Translations under genes and position numbers: made by a program
Shown here: piece after piece, positions 26,315-35,947 of the stretch
How positions within the stretch are numbered: position 1 is the first letter of the stretch
Layout: each line of letters begins with the position of its first letter
Assembly: GCF_003816055.1 (NCBI RefSeq)
Contig: NZ_CP033906.1
Span: forward strand, 2,790,001-2,854,000
Length of the DNA: 64,000 bases
Reading direction: 5' to 3'
Origin: Bacillus sp. FJAT-42376
GTDB taxonomy: Bacteria; Bacillota; Bacilli; Bacillales; Bacillaceae
Notes under the pieces: model-generated
Databases searched by the model: none
What the model saw: the letters and a program-made list of their open reading frames with translations, nothing else
Told to the model about the DNA's origin: nothing

Positions 26315-27412
26315 TTATTTTCCCTCCTCCCTTCGGCGCACGGCCCTTATTTTTATATCGTTCCCTAAAATCACCGGTTCTGTAAATGTAAGTTCAACTG
26401 CATCTTTCATCCTTTCAAATCCGGTGCCCCCTGATATGGATAGACTTTCTTTGCCTCCGAGCAGCTTAGGAGCGATGTAGATCACCATTTCATTAAAGCA
26501 CCCTTCATGAATAAAAGATCCGTGAATTTGTGATCCGCCTTCCGCGAGAAGCGATGAAATCCCTCTTTTCCCCAATTCTTCAAGAACATCTTTCAATGTG
26601 TGCCCGGCACTTAAAGAAATGATGGTTACCCCCAGATCTTCAAAATCTGAAATCCGTTTGGGATCCGCATCATCAGAGGAAACAATCCAGGTCTCAGCAA
26701 GACCGTCTGTCACAACCTTTGAATTCAATGGTGTTTTCAGATTCCTGTCCAGGATAATTCTGACTGGCTGCCGCTTTGGTTTTTCCAATCGGCACGTAAG
26801 ACTTGGATTATCATGAATCACCGTATTAACGCCTGTAAGAATGGCATCATGCCTTTCCCTATAACGGTGGACATCTTCTCTCGCCTGTTCTCCCGTAATC
26901 CATTTACTGTCCATCGATTTCGTTGCTGTCTTCCCATCCAATGTGGATGCAGCTTTTAAGGTGACGTACGGTACTCCCGTTTTTATATAGTGGAAGAAAA
27001 ATTTATTAAGTTCCGCCGCTTCCTGTTCAAGTACGCCTGTGCAGACTTCGATTCCCGCTTCCTCGAGAAGAGCAGCTCCTCTTCCTGCAACAAGAGGATT
27101 TGGATCAAGAACGGCAATAACCACCCTTTTTATTCCTGCGGCTATGAGCAGCTCGGCACACGGCGGGGTTTTTCCGTAATGGCTGCAAGGTTCAAGTGTG
27201 ACAAAAATCTCTGCACCTTTTGCTTTTTCACCTGCCATGCTGATGGCATGAACTTCTGCGTGGGCTTCTCCGGCTTTTAAATGAGCTCCCATTCCGACAA
27301 CATTTCCATCCTTTACTACAACCGCGCCAACAGCGGGATTCGGCGAGGTCTGGCCAATCCCCTGTTCTGCAAGCTCCAAAGCGAGCTTCATAAATGTCTC
27401 GTCCCGCATCAT
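26315..27412 (-). CDS. ribD: Riboflavin biosynthesis deaminase/reductase RibD
   Basis: A 365-residue bifunctional enzyme (361 in B. subtilis) carrying out the deamination and side-chain reduction that follow GTP opening. The N-terminal deaminase holds zinc with HAEVHAI near residue 49 and LEPCSHYGKTPPCAEL near 72-87. The C-terminal reductase (from about residue 145) has the NADPH-binding pattern ASTLDGKTATKSMDSKWITG near 150 and LLAEGGSQIHGSF near 286. The gene is preceded by a riboswitch, terminator and promoter and leads the operon. The ATG at 27412 follows a G-rich ribosome binding site. Confidence 0.97.
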   Translation of the reverse strand: MMRDETFMKLALELAEQGIGQTSPNPAVGAVVVKDGNVVGMGAHLKAGEAHAEVHAISMAGEKAKGAEIFVTLEPCSHYGKTPPCAELLIAAGIKRVVIAVLDPNPLVAGRGAALLEEAGIEVCTGVLEQEAAELNKFFFHYIKTGVPYVTLKAASTLDGKTATKSMDSKWITGEQAREDVHRYRERHDAILTGVNTVIHDNPSLTCRLEKPKRQPVRIILDRNLKTPLNSKVVTDGLAETWIVSSDDADPKRISDFEDLGVTIISLSAGHTLKDVLEELGKRGISSLLAEGGSQIHGSFIHEGCFNEMVIYIAPKLLGGKESLSISGGTGFERMKDAVELTFTEPVILGNDIKIRAVRRREEGK

Positions 27413-27435
27413 TCGATTCCCCCCCTTTTTGGATA

Positions 27436-27466
27436 CAAAAAAGCCCCGGAAACTTCCCGGGGCTGG
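27436..27466 (-). terminator. Riboswitch-controlled terminator before ribD
   Basis: AGCCCCGG and CCGGGGCT pair around a 6-base loop and are followed by TTTTTT on the minus strand, between the FMN aptamer and ribD. Confidence 0.9.
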
Positions 27467-27551
27467 AGTGGTTACGAAGGCATATCAAATAAGAGTAAAG
27501 TAAACCTGTATTTTCAGAATTTACCATACCCGTCGCTGAATTAGCACGTTC

Positions 27552-27693
27552 GATCCTTCTCCCATCCAGACTGTAACTGTCGGCTCCAGAATTTCACTGG
27601 ATCCACCGCTGGCTAATGCCACCGGGTCACGGACTTTGGAGCATCATCACTCCATCACCGCCGGTAGGGAATTTCACCCTGCCCCGAAGGATA
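27552..27693 (-). promoter_or_regulatory. FMN riboswitch (RFN element) of the rib operon
   Basis: The minus strand carries TTCGGGGCAGGGTG, CCCTACCGGCGGTGAT, a variable P3/P4 region, AGTGAAATTCTGGAGCCGAC and AGTCTGGATGGGAGAAGG. It is longer than the ribU copy because the variable stem near 27620-27650 is expanded. FMN binding is expected to favour the terminator just before ribD. Confidence 0.97.
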
Positions 27694-27720
27694 ATCAACA
27701 TATTCAGTTGTCTTGAAGAC

Positions 27721-27749
27721 ATTTTAGCCTTTAGAACAAAATTTTGCAA
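27721..27749 (-). promoter_or_regulatory. Promoter of the rib operon
   Basis: TTGCAA and TAAAAT are 17 bp apart on the minus strand, about 28 bp before the aptamer. Confidence 0.6.
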
Positions 27750-27822
27750 CGATAAAGCTGATATGAAAAGAAGGATTTCTGCCATATGAAAGGAATATTT
27801 CAGTTGAAAGGGGGAGAAGAGG

Positions 27823-28494
27823 ATGATTAAGGCTCTATTTTTTGATTTGGATAATACCTTGCTTGACCGTGATTCCTCAGTTGAGAGATTCATAGCTTTT
27901 CAATATGAGCGGCTTATTCCAGGGAAAATCCGAAAAAAGGACTACTGTAAAAGGTTTATTGAATTAGATGCCGGCGGTTATGTTTGGAAAGACAGGGTTT
28001 ATCAGCAGCTCGTTGAAGAATTCGACATCGGATTCCTTTCATGGGAAACCCTTCTTGCCGATTACGTGGAAAATTTCCACACTAGCTGTGTCCCCTATTG
28101 TAATCTTCATTCCTGTCTTTCTTCCCTGGCCGCCTATTCTCTCGGAATCATTTCAAATGGGTATGGAGCCTTTCAGCTGCGAAATATTCAAGCGCTTGGA
28201 ATCGAAAAGTATTTTAAGGTTATCTTATTATCTGAGTGGGAAGGCGTAAAAAAACCGGATCCGGAAATTTTCTGCAAAGGATTACAGAAGGTAAAGGTTT
28301 TGCCGGAGGAAAGCATTTTTATAGGAGATCATATTGAAAATGATATTAATCCTGCCAGGCAGGCAGGCATGAAAACGATTTGGAAGAGAAATGGCCGAAA
28401 CGGGGATGGATCAGCGGATTATGCAATCGATGCGTTGGATGAAATTCCAAATTTGGTGGAAACGCTAAGCGGAAAACTGAAATTCTGCAGGTAA
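27823..28494 (+). CDS. HAD-family hydrolase
   Basis: A 223-residue hydrolase of the haloacid dehalogenase superfamily, subfamily IA. Motif I is LFFDLDNTLLDRD at residues 5-17 with the nucleophile aspartate, motif II is the threonine/serine region LGIISNGYG near 107, motif III is the lysine in GVKKPDPEIF near 141 and motif IV is IFIGDHIENDINPA near 165. The cap domain lies between I and II. Such enzymes usually dephosphorylate small phosphoesters; the substrate cannot be read from sequence. It is divergent from the rib operon and followed by a repeat-rich gap, and it is not obviously part of an operon. Confidence 0.88.
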   Translation: MIKALFFDLDNTLLDRDSSVERFIAFQYERLIPGKIRKKDYCKRFIELDAGGYVWKDRVYQQLVEEFDIGFLSWETLLADYVENFHTSCVPYCNLHSCLSSLAAYSLGIISNGYGAFQLRNIQALGIEKYFKVILLSEWEGVKKPDPEIFCKGLQKVKVLPEESIFIGDHIENDINPARQAGMKTIWKRNGRNGDGSADYAIDALDEIPNLVETLSGKLKFCR

Positions 28495-28555
28495 CAAGAT
28501 GATATATGGAGATGACGTGCTGCTTTTGGGCGGATACCTGCCGACCTATAGATAT

Positions 28556-28624
28556 ATCGGCTATTATTCTGTTATATCAGCTACTATTTTATCGGCTGAA
28601 ATTTTGATCTATCGACTTTTCGGC
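28556..28624. repeat. Short degenerate tandem repeat
   Basis: ATC(G/A)(G/A)CT occurs at 28556, 28576, 28591 and 28611, separated by AT-rich sequence with runs of T, and the array ends in TTCGGC. It lies in a short gap between two convergent genes. It recalls, at lower similarity, the GCTGACTT array at 16185-16310. Confidence 0.5.
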
Positions 28625-28640
28625 AAAAATCCTTTCTATT

Positions 28641-28671
28641 AAAAAATAGAGGGGCCAATAGCCCTCTCTTA
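28641..28671 (-). terminator. Terminator after the LysM-CAP gene
   Basis: AGAGGG and CCCCTCT pair on the minus strand, followed by ATTTTTTAA; it overlaps the last codon of the gene. Confidence 0.75.
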
Positions 28672-29268
28672 TTTACTGATAAATTGCTGAGTCCAATAGT
28701 TTCCGTCTTTTACATAGCCGACTCCGATATGAGTATAGGAAGCATTCAGGATATTGGCTCTATGGCCTGAACTGTTCATCCACGCCGTCATAACGGCCTG
28801 AGGACTTGTTTGGCCCTTTGCAATGTTTTCTCCTGCTGTTTTATATTGGATGCCAAAGCTTTTCATCATGTTAAAAGGAGTTCCGTATACCGGACTGTTG
28901 TGATCAAAATAGTGCTGATCGTGCATATCCTGAGACTTATATTTTGCTACTCTGCCTAACTCCCAATCTGCTGCTAAAGGCTTCAAACCGGCTTTCGCCC
29001 GCTCTTTGTTAACCAAGGATACAACTTCTGCCTCGATGGACACCTCATCATTTACAGGAATATTGATTTTCTGGCCAACCGCAATACGATCCGGGTTTTT
29101 AAGCTGAGGATTGGCCTGAACTAATTCAGATACGCCTGTCTTTGTTTTCGATGCTATCTTCCAAAGGCTGTCCCCCTTTACAACAGTGTATGTACTGGCT
29201 GCAGCGGATGCAGCGGATGGCAGGATTAAAGAGATCGCCAGCGCAGCTGGAATCATTTTATTCAGCAT
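28669..29268 (-). CDS. Secreted LysM and CAP-domain protein
   Basis: A 199-residue exported protein. A signal peptide, MLNKMIPAALAISLILPSAA, is followed by a LysM peptidoglycan-binding domain (TYTVVKGDSLWKIASKTKTG, about 26-45) and a CAP/SCP domain (from about 75) with the family residues in ELGRVAKYKSQDMHDQ, HNSPVYGTPFNMM, AGENIA and SSGHRANIL. B. subtilis YkwD and the cortex or coat proteins YlbC and SafA use similar domains. A role at the cell wall or spore surface is inferred. The start has GGGGGAG five bases upstream. The target of CAP domains in Bacillus is unknown. Confidence 0.88.
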   Translation of the reverse strand: MLNKMIPAALAISLILPSAASAAASTYTVVKGDSLWKIASKTKTGVSELVQANPQLKNPDRIAVGQKINIPVNDEVSIEAEVVSLVNKERAKAGLKPLAADWELGRVAKYKSQDMHDQHYFDHNSPVYGTPFNMMKSFGIQYKTAGENIAKGQTSPQAVMTAWMNSSGHRANILNASYTHIGVGYVKDGNYWTQQFISK

Positions 29269-29359
29269 ATTGTCTCCCCCAATGAATTGAATTTTATAGT
29301 GCTTTTTTATTAAATGACATATCCCGGCCTCTATCAATCATCAATAATTGGTAAAAGAC

Positions 29360-29389
29360 AAAAAAAAGAGAGGCCATCAGCCCCTCTTT
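29360..29389 (-). terminator. Terminator after ppiB
   Basis: AGAGGGGC and GCCTCTCT pair on the minus strand and are followed by eight T. Confidence 0.88.
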
Positions 29390-29398
29390 CCTGCTTGC

Positions 29399-29836
29399 TT
29401 ACGCTTCGAACACTTCAACTTTTTCCATTTTGTCGCCGTTTTTCATTGCTTTTGCGGCTGCAACGTTTGACGTTACTTTGCCGAATACTGTGTGAACACC
29501 ATTAAGGTGCGGCTGCGGCTCATGAACGATGAAGAACTGGCTTCCGCCTGTGTTTTTTCCTGCATGGGCCATTGAAAGGCTTCCTTCTTCATGCTTATGG
29601 GGATTGCCCTCCGTTTCACAGTCGATGCTGTATCCAGGACCGCCGGCTCCTGTACCTGTAGGATCTCCTCCCTGTGATACGAAACCAGGAATTACGCGGT
29701 GAAAAGTTACTCCGTTGTAGAATCCTTCGTTCGCAAGCTTCTCGAAGTTGGCTACTGTGTTAGGTGCTTCAGCAGGAAATAGATCGAATTCGATCTTCTC
29801 TCCGTTTTCCATCAATATGTATCCTTTTTTAGCCAT
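29399..29836 (-). CDS. ppiB: Cyclophilin-type peptidyl-prolyl isomerase
   Basis: A 145-residue cytoplasmic cyclophilin (143 in B. subtilis) that speeds cis-trans isomerisation of prolyl bonds. The catalytic arginine region is [19 protein letters not shown] near residues 44-62, and the substrate pocket includes [17 protein letters not shown] near 95-112 and HTVFGKV. Its length and sequence are typical. It is transcribed alone between a terminator and the divergent ypuA. Confidence 0.96.
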   Translation of the reverse strand: MAKKGYILMENGEKIEFDLFPAEAPNTVANFEKLANEGFYNGVTFHRVIPGFVSQGGDPTGTGAGGPGYSIDCETEGNPHKHEEGSLSMAHAGKNTGGSQFFIVHEPQPHLNGVHTVFGKVTSNVAAAKAMKNGDKMEKVEVFEA

Positions 29837-30001
29837 TGGTATCTCTCCTTTAGAGTTAATCAGCCATATTATAGCACAAAAGACTTCCAGACAGAAAAAT
29901 GACGATCTTTATACAAATGAAACTTTCTGCCGTTTTAATCCGTCTAACCGTTTTGAAGACCCATACCATGCTGAAATGAAGCGATTGGCAAAAAATATGC
30001 T

Positions 30002-30029
30002 ATGACACTTAAAACAAAACAGCTATAAT
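30002..30029 (+). promoter_or_regulatory. sigma-A promoter of ypuA
   Basis: ATGACA (30002-30007) and TATAAT (30024-30029), 16 bp apart, about 50 bp before the ypuA start. Confidence 0.6.
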
Positions 30030-30078
30030 GGTGTGGTGACCCGCAAGATCTTTTTTACCTTTGAAGGAGGGTATTTAC

Positions 30079-30966
30079 TTGAAGAAAGTATTTGCAGCGA
30101 TGCTTGCCGCTTGCATGATCGCCGTTCCCCAGATTGGATTGGCAGATTCAGCTGTAGGGGATGTAATTATTACGCTTGGAGAGAACCTGACTCCTCAGCA
30201 AAAGCAAACCGTTTTACAGGATTTAAATGCTCCAGAGAACGCACAGACTGTAACGGTTTCCAATCAGGAGGAACATAAATATCTCGGCCAGTATATACCG
30301 AAAAGCCAAATTGGAACAAAGGCACTTTCCTCTTCCTCGATTACGATCGAAAAGGCAGGATCCGGCCTGGAAGTGAAAACGAAAAACATTAATGTGATTA
30401 CAGATGAAATGTACTTGAACGCTCTAATGACGGCAGGCGTAAAAGACGCTACCGTTCAGGTAACCGCGCCAATTGAAGTATCGGGAACCGCTGCGCTTAC
30501 CGGCTTAATTAAAGCGTATGAAGTCAGCACCGATAAAGTCATTCCTGAAGATGTTAAACAAGTCGCAAACGAAGAACTGGTCACAACTTCTAAGCTTGGA
30601 CAGAAACATGGAGAAGAAAACGCTTCTGCCCTTATGGCAAAAGTGAAAGAAGAAGTAGCTAAAAACGGAGTTCCGGCGAATGACGATGAGCTTCGGACCA
30701 TGATTGAAAATGCTGCAAAGGAATTGGGCATTACCTTAACTGAGAACGAGATTAATAGTTTAATTTCATTATTCAATAAAATGAAGGATGCCAACGTCGA
30801 CTGGAATCAAGTAAGCCAGCAGCTGGATCAGGCGAAAGAAAAGATTACGAAATACCTGAATTCAGAAGAAGGCCAGAACTTTATTGATCAGGTTATTCAA
30901 TTCTTTGCAGCTCTCTGGAACGCAATTGTGTCCATTTTCAGCGGAGGCAGTCAGCAAAACGGATAA
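30079..30966 (+). CDS. ypuA: YpuA-like secreted DUF1002 protein
   Basis: A 295-residue exported protein of the DUF1002 family (B. subtilis YpuA has about 290). The signal peptide is KKVFAAMLAACMIAVPQIGLAD; the DUF1002 core follows with DVIITLGENLTPQQKQTVL and YLGQYIPKSQIGTKALSSSS. The C-terminus is aromatic and hydrophobic (QFFAALWNAIVSIF). Translation most likely begins with TTG seven bases after GGAGGG. Expression of ypuA in B. subtilis responds to envelope stress sigma factors (SigM in particular); here a sigma-A promoter is visible. The molecular function is unknown. Confidence 0.9.
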   Translation: MKKVFAAMLAACMIAVPQIGLADSAVGDVIITLGENLTPQQKQTVLQDLNAPENAQTVTVSNQEEHKYLGQYIPKSQIGTKALSSSSITIEKAGSGLEVKTKNINVITDEMYLNALMTAGVKDATVQVTAPIEVSGTAALTGLIKAYEVSTDKVIPEDVKQVANEELVTTSKLGQKHGEENASALMAKVKEEVAKNGVPANDDELRTMIENAAKELGITLTENEINSLISLFNKMKDANVDWNQVSQQLDQAKEKITKYLNSEEGQNFIDQVIQFFAALWNAIVSIFSGGSQQNG

Positions 30967-30973
30967 TATCAAA

Positions 30974-31009
30974 TGAGGCAGCCGCAATTAAGGGCTGCCT
31001 CATTTTTAT
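30974..31009 (+). terminator. Terminator after ypuA
   Basis: GAGGCAGCC, an 8-base loop and GGCTGCCTC are followed by ATTTTTAT. Confidence 0.88.
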
Positions 31010-31069
31010 AGAAAAATCTTGAGATCATAGAATGCATCAATCGAATCATCCCACATTCATCCTTTTAAA

Positions 31070-32386
31070 TTACTTCACCTTAGCCGCCAGCGGAAGATCG
31101 AGCTTCAGCAGGTCTTCATAGGATTCTCTTCGAATGACGAGCTGTGCTTCACCATTTTCTGCAAATACAACAGGCGGTCTGGCAATTCTATTGTAATTAT
31201 TCGCCATCGAATATCCGTAAGCGCCCGTACAGAAAACAGCCAGCAAATCCCCTGCCGATGTTTCAGGCAGTTCAATGTCCCAAAGAAGCATATCGCCGCT
31301 TTCACAGCATTTTCCTGCAATGGATACTTCTTTGCTGCACACATCATTCATCCGGTTGGCCAGGGCAGCTTCGTATTTTGCCTGATATAGCGCAGGCCGG
31401 ATGTTATCACTCATCCCTCCGTCGACCGCAATGTACTCACGGATATTGGGAACCTCTTTCCGCGATCCGATTTTATACAAAGTAGTCCCTGCATCTCCCA
31501 CAAGAGATCTGCCCGGCTCAATCCATATTTCCGGAATCTCCATGTCGAGGAGCCGCGACTGTGCTTTCACCGCCTGAATCATTTGTTCCACATACGATGC
31601 AGGGTGAAGCGGTTCGTCTTCAGCTGTATAGCGTATTCCAAAGCCTCCGCCCAGGTTCACGACAGATGGGACAAATCCAAAGCTGTCTTTCCATTCTCTG
31701 ATCTTTTTAAAAATCTTTTCTGCAGCAAGAACAAAGCCCGCTCCATCAAAAATTTGAGAACCGATATGACAATGAACACCAAGAAGACTGAAGCCCTTAT
31801 CAGCCAGGACCAATTCCATTGCCCGCTCAATTTGCCCGTTTTGCAAATCAAAACCGAATTTGGAATCCTCCTGACCCGTTGTTATGTAATCATGGGTATG
31901 AGCTTCAACTCCGGGAGTTACCCTAAGCAGCACAGCGGCGGTCTGTTTCCGTTCCTTTGCAATCTGCGATATGAGATGGATTTCATAGAAATTATCAACA
32001 ACGATACAGCCAATACCGGCTTCCATCGCCATGTTCAGTTCTTCTTCACTTTTATTATTGCCATGGAAATGAATTTTCTCCGGGGGAAAACCTGCTTTCA
32101 GTGCGGTATAAAGTTCTCCGGCTGAAACCACATCAAGGGACAGGCCCTCTTCTTGCACAAGCTGGAACATAGCTACCGAGGAAAATGCCTTACTGGCATA
32201 GGCCACCTGAGCCTTAACATTTTCATTTTCAAATGCCTGTTTAAACTGGCGGGCTCTTTTGCGGATTAACTCCACATCATAGACGTATACAGGAGTTCCA
32301 TACTGATTTACGATCTCCACTGCGTCTACTCCGCCAATTTCGAGATGCCCTAAACTATTGATTTTGCTCGTACCATGTAGATACAC
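31070..32386 (-). CDS. lysA: Diaminopimelate decarboxylase
   Basis: A 438-residue PLP enzyme (439 in B. subtilis) for the last step of lysine synthesis, meso-diaminopimelate to L-lysine. The PLP lysine is in VAYASKAFSSVAM near residue 62, the glycine-rich phosphate loop is VVNLGGGFGIRY near 238, the substrate motifs are WIEPGRSLVGDAG near 288 and CESGDML near 355, with the dimer-contact tyrosine in GAYGYSMANNYN near 388. Translation begins with GTG; the plus-one upstream ATG is out of frame. It lies downstream of spoVAF with a hairpin between, as in B. subtilis. Confidence 0.97.
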   Translation of the reverse strand: MYLHGTSKINSLGHLEIGGVDAVEIVNQYGTPVYVYDVELIRKRARQFKQAFENENVKAQVAYASKAFSSVAMFQLVQEEGLSLDVVSAGELYTALKAGFPPEKIHFHGNNKSEEELNMAMEAGIGCIVVDNFYEIHLISQIAKERKQTAAVLLRVTPGVEAHTHDYITTGQEDSKFGFDLQNGQIERAMELVLADKGFSLLGVHCHIGSQIFDGAGFVLAAEKIFKKIREWKDSFGFVPSVVNLGGGFGIRYTAEDEPLHPASYVEQMIQAVKAQSRLLDMEIPEIWIEPGRSLVGDAGTTLYKIGSRKEVPNIREYIAVDGGMSDNIRPALYQAKYEAALANRMNDVCSKEVSIAGKCCESGDMLLWDIELPETSAGDLLAVFCTGAYGYSMANNYNRIARPPVVFAENGEAQLVIRRESYEDLLKLDLPLAAKVK

Positions 32387-32418
32387 CGTTCATTCCCTCT
32401 TTCTGTCTGCTATAAAGG

Positions 32419-32455
32419 AAAAAGCAGCTAACAACATACGGTTATCAACTGCTCT
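32419..32455 (-). terminator. Putative terminator after the spoVA operon
   Basis: AGCAG and CTGCT, with inner TAAC/GTTA, form an imperfect hairpin followed by TTTTTCC on the minus strand, between spoVAF and lysA. Its fold has an unpaired bulge, so strength is uncertain. Confidence 0.5.
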
Positions 32456-32523
32456 TGGATAAACTCCCTTTAAAAGATTAAACATACATTATCACAATTA
32501 ATGGCGCGTTTCAATGATCATTT

Positions 32524-33999
32524 TCATTTCCGCTGCCTCATGATATCCTGCGGGTGAACGATGCTTGGACGAAGCCTTGCGCCAGGGACAGATGTTCTTA
32601 TAACAATTTGCTTAAACGCAGCCGCATTAAAGGGAAGAAATGGCCACAAATAAGGGGTATTCAGTGTCCTTGTTGAAGCGAGATACAAGATAAAAGCTGT
32701 AACACCAATGATAAACCCTTTCACATGGAAGACCGCTGTTACAGCGAGGAGCAGCAGGCGAATGATTTTATTTGCCACACTGAGCTCATAGCTCGGAGTT
32801 GTAAAGCTCCCTATGGCAGCTATAGAAACATATAAAATGACTTCCGGCACAAAAAGTCCGACATCGATCGCAATTTGCCCGATCAATACAGCAGCGATCA
32901 GCCCCATAGCGGTTGATAGAGCGGTCGGTGTATGAATAGCTGCCATCCTTAGGAACTCTATGCCAAAATCGGCTAAAAAGATCTGTGCAACAGCCGGAAT
33001 ATTGGTTTGTTCGTTGGGACCTACAAAGGATAAACTTTTCGGCAAGAGAGAGGGCTCCAGGATAAATAAAAACCAAAAAGGCAAAAGAAAAGTAGAAGAT
33101 AATATACCTAGAAACCGCACCCAGCGCAGGAAAGTGCCGATTGCAGGAGCCTGGCGGTATTCCTCTGCATGCTGTACATGATGGAAAAGGGTCGTGGGAG
33201 TAATGATAACACTCGGTGACGTATCGACGATGATCAGAACGTGACCTTCCACGAGGTGATTGGCCGCTACATCTGCTCTTTCCGTGTAACGCACCATCGG
33301 AAAGGGATTGAACCCCTGTTTCACAAGAAACTCTTCTACGGTTTTATCCCCCATGGTGATGCCATCTACACGGATTTCTTTCAGTTCTTTTTTGATTAAA
33401 TCTACAAGATCTTTGCTTGCAATATCCTCTATGTATGCTACACATACATCTGTTTTTGAACGTTCTCCGACTTTTGTCAATTCATACCGAAGCCGCTCGT
33501 CACGAACCCGTCTTCTGATTAAGGCAGTATTGACGATGATATTTTCGACGAAGCCATCCCTTGCTCCGCGGACGACTTTTTCTGTATCCGGCTCTTCGGG
33601 ATTTCTCCCCGGATAGCTTCGGACATCAACGACCAGTGCATAATCAGCGCCTTCAAGCATGATGGCGACAAGGCCGGATAATACCTCTGTAACCGCCTTT
33701 TGAATCGTCTCCACTTTTGTGACTTGCTGATGAACAAGCCTGTTCTCCACAACTTCCTTGAATTTATCGGGATTCTGCCCGGTATCGTTGACATCGGCAA
33801 GCGCCGTTAATAAAAGCATCAAGTACTGGGAGTCGCAAAGTCCCGTTACATAATAAAGGTTGACTCCCTTCCCCATAATGGTAAATTTCCTTACCCCTAT
33901 GTCAAAGCTCGTTCCCATCCCAACGTAATCTTTAAAATAATTTTCGTTTTCATGCAGCTTGGGTGAAATCGGGGCTTCACTTTTGATGTTTCCGGGCAT
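32524..33999 (-). CDS. spoVAF: Stage V sporulation protein AF (GerA-family)
   Basis: A 491-residue protein of the GerA/SpoVAF family, last gene of the spoVA operon. The N-terminal two thirds are soluble, with [17 protein letters not shown] near residues 28-44 and [20 protein letters not shown] near 125; the C-terminal third has about four to five membrane segments. In B. subtilis it sits in the spore inner membrane and modulates germination together with FigP-type partners, while not being essential for dipicolinate uptake. The ATG at 33999 is preferred (AAGGA nine bases before it). It overlaps the end of spoVAEA by about 23 bp. Confidence 0.95.
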   Translation of the reverse strand: MPGNIKSEAPISPKLHENENYFKDYVGMGTSFDIGVRKFTIMGKGVNLYYVTGLCDSQYLMLLLTALADVNDTGQNPDKFKEVVENRLVHQQVTKVETIQKAVTEVLSGLVAIMLEGADYALVVDVRSYPGRNPEEPDTEKVVRGARDGFVENIIVNTALIRRRVRDERLRYELTKVGERSKTDVCVAYIEDIASKDLVDLIKKELKEIRVDGITMGDKTVEEFLVKQGFNPFPMVRYTERADVAANHLVEGHVLIIVDTSPSVIITPTTLFHHVQHAEEYRQAPAIGTFLRWVRFLGILSSTFLLPFWFLFILEPSLLPKSLSFVGPNEQTNIPAVAQIFLADFGIEFLRMAAIHTPTALSTAMGLIAAVLIGQIAIDVGLFVPEVILYVSIAAIGSFTTPSYELSVANKIIRLLLLAVTAVFHVKGFIIGVTAFILYLASTRTLNTPYLWPFLPFNAAAFKQIVIRTSVPGARLRPSIVHPQDIMRQRK

Positions 34000-34555
34000 C
34001 GATCCCATTCCTTTCTAAAATAATTTCAGCCGCCTTCATCGTAATCGGGGCTCCTTGTTTTACATCATCTCTCCGCGCCATTTTCCCTATATCTCCAATC
34101 CCCACAATGATCGGCACATTTAGCCGGTCAAGACTGTAAACCGTATCGCCATTAATCCTGCCATCTTCCAATTCCTGAATCCCGCTTTTATCAACTCCGT
34201 GACCCGTCAGTTCCCCTTCGCGGTCAATGCATACATCAACCCGCGCCCAGTCAGACTGCCTTGTTTTTGCTGCGACTGCTATTACACCCAGTACTTCAAT
34301 ATCGGGATGCTCCGCCACATACATCATTGCCTTTTCTCCCGGTCCTTCACCAGGCATGCCGCAATCATCAAATAAAACGAAGACCGGGTCATATGGTGTC
34401 GTCAGAATCAATGTAACAAGCTCTTTCCCGGAAAGCCTGGAAGGATTCCCCTGCGATTGTGAAATCCAGCGTCCGCCTATCTGTTCCGCTGTATAAGCGA
34501 TGTTTTTCGCTGCATATTCATCCCCGTCCGTCACCAATATAACCCTTCTCTTCAT
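33977..34555 (-). CDS. spoVAEA: Stage V sporulation protein AEA
   Basis: A 192-residue soluble protein, the separate AEA half of what is a two-gene spoVAE locus in Bacillus. Conserved stretches are [19 protein letters not shown] at the N-terminus, [19 protein letters not shown] near residue 60-78 and [19 protein letters not shown] near 152-170. No membrane segment is present. It is part of the dipicolinic acid channel operon, but its exact role is not known. Overlaps spoVAF and ends the five-gene core after spoVAEB by 8 bp. Confidence 0.93.
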   Translation of the reverse strand: MKRRVILVTDGDEYAAKNIAYTAEQIGGRWISQSQGNPSRLSGKELVTLILTTPYDPVFVLFDDCGMPGEGPGEKAMMYVAEHPDIEVLGVIAVAAKTRQSDWARVDVCIDREGELTGHGVDKSGIQELEDGRINGDTVYSLDRLNVPIIVGIGDIGKMARRDDVKQGAPITMKAAEIILERNGIDARKHQK

Positions 34556-34563
34556 TATTGATC

Positions 34564-34914
34564 CTATCCCTTCGGCTTAAAAATAAGCGCTATGATAAAG
34601 GCAAAAAGTATAGCAGAAGAAATACCGGCTGAAGTAAGATTGAAAATCCCGATTGCAATCCCGATAAATCCGTGCTCGTCCGCCTGTTCCATTGCCCCGT
34701 GAAGCAGTGAGTGGCCAAAGGAGGTGATCGGAACGGTCGCACCTGCACCGGCAAATTCAATAAAATTGTCGTAAATACCAAATCCATCGAGGATGGCCCC
34801 AATGACAACAAACGAACTCATGACATGAGCCGGCGTCAGCTTAAATGCATCCAAAAGAATTTGTCCAACTACACAAATCAGTCCTCCACATACAAAGGCG
34901 AGTACATATTCCAT
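34564..34914 (-). CDS. spoVAEB: Stage V sporulation protein AEB
   Basis: A 116-residue membrane protein with about three to four hydrophobic segments, paralogous to SpoVAC in the same operon: both share a GGLICVVGQ or GGLICVIGQ segment, a GIYD motif ([20 protein letters not shown] here) and the [20 protein letters not shown] region. It is one of the proteins of the dipicolinate channel in the spore inner membrane. Its first base coincides with the last base of the spoVAD stop. Confidence 0.95.
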   Translation of the reverse strand: MEYVLAFVCGGLICVVGQILLDAFKLTPAHVMSSFVVIGAILDGFGIYDNFIEFAGAGATVPITSFGHSLLHGAMEQADEHGFIGIAIGIFNLTSAGISSAILFAFIIALIFKPKG

Positions 34915-35933
34915 TACAGCGTTCCTCCTGCAGCCCGTTCAAACACCACTCCATGAGCGATAGTTGGAATCGATTCTTTTTGCTGAATCATCGTCGGACT
35001 CAGCAGTGCCCCGGTCGCTACGACAAGAACCCGGTTCAGGTTCCCAGCCTTCATTTCCTGAAAAATATGGCTGTACGTCACAACCGCAGAGCATCCGCAG
35101 CCGCTTCCGCCTGCAAAGATCCCCTGATCAGGCCGGTATATAAGCAAACCGCAATCCTGATGTTTGGAAGAGATTTGGATGCCTTCTTCTTTTAGTAAAT
35201 CAATTAAAATCGGACTGCCAACACCTGATAAATCACCGGTTATAATTAAGTCATAGTCATCCGGTGTCCTATTTAGATCCTGCAAATGACGCTTAATCGT
35301 ATCGGCTGCAGCAGGAGCCATTGCAGACCCCATATCATTCGCATCCTTAATTCCATAATCCTGAACTTTACCAATGGTCGCGGATGTAATCCGGATCTCC
35401 CCGGGTTCATTCGTAATCAGCATTGCTCCAGATCCTGTGACCGTTGCTGTCGATGTTCCCGGCTTTTGTCCGCCATATTCAGTCGGGTTTCTGAATTGCC
35501 GCTCTGCAGTGGCATTGTGACTGCTTGTTGCCGCAATTACCTTCCCGGCATACCCTCCGTCTATCATTAAAGATCCGATCGCGGCTGTTTCCATCGAAGT
35601 TGAGCATGCACCGAACATACAGATAAACGGAATCCCCAGATGTCTGGCTGTATAGTTGGATGTGACATTTTGATTGAGCAAATCGCCGGCAAGAAGGAAA
35701 TCAATGTCTTCTTCCTGTAGATTTGCCTTTTTAAGGCTGTGGGCGATGGCCTGCTCCATTAATTTTCTTTCGGCAAGTTCCCAGTTGTCGGCACCGCAAT
35801 GCAGATCATCATAGGTTTCATCGAATAAATTGCCAAGCGGACCTTTTGCTTCTTTTGGCCCTACAGCCGTTCCTGTCGATTTAACATAAACGTTATTTTC
35901 AAAAACCCACGTTTGTTTTCCATTCAGCTTCAT
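34914..35933 (-). CDS. spoVAD: Stage V sporulation protein AD
   Basis: A 339-residue soluble protein with a thiolase/ketoacyl-synthase fold that binds Ca-dipicolinic acid directly in B. subtilis (338 residues). The pseudo-active-site cysteine region is [19 protein letters not shown] near residue 107-125, and the C-terminus contains [14 protein letters not shown] near 275-288. It belongs to the channel that loads and releases dipicolinate. GGAGGAAGAG precedes the ATG; it follows spoVAC by 14 bp. Confidence 0.96.
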   Translation of the reverse strand: MKLNGKQTWVFENNVYVKSTGTAVGPKEAKGPLGNLFDETYDDLHCGADNWELAERKLMEQAIAHSLKKANLQEEDIDFLLAGDLLNQNVTSNYTARHLGIPFICMFGACSTSMETAAIGSLMIDGGYAGKVIAATSSHNATAERQFRNPTEYGGQKPGTSTATVTGSGAMLITNEPGEIRITSATIGKVQDYGIKDANDMGSAMAPAAADTIKRHLQDLNRTPDDYDLIITGDLSGVGSPILIDLLKEEGIQISSKHQDCGLLIYRPDQGIFAGGSGCGCSAVVTYSHIFQEMKAGNLNRVLVVATGALLSPTMIQQKESIPTIAHGVVFERAAGGTL

Positions 35934-35947
35934 ACAACTCTTCCTCC

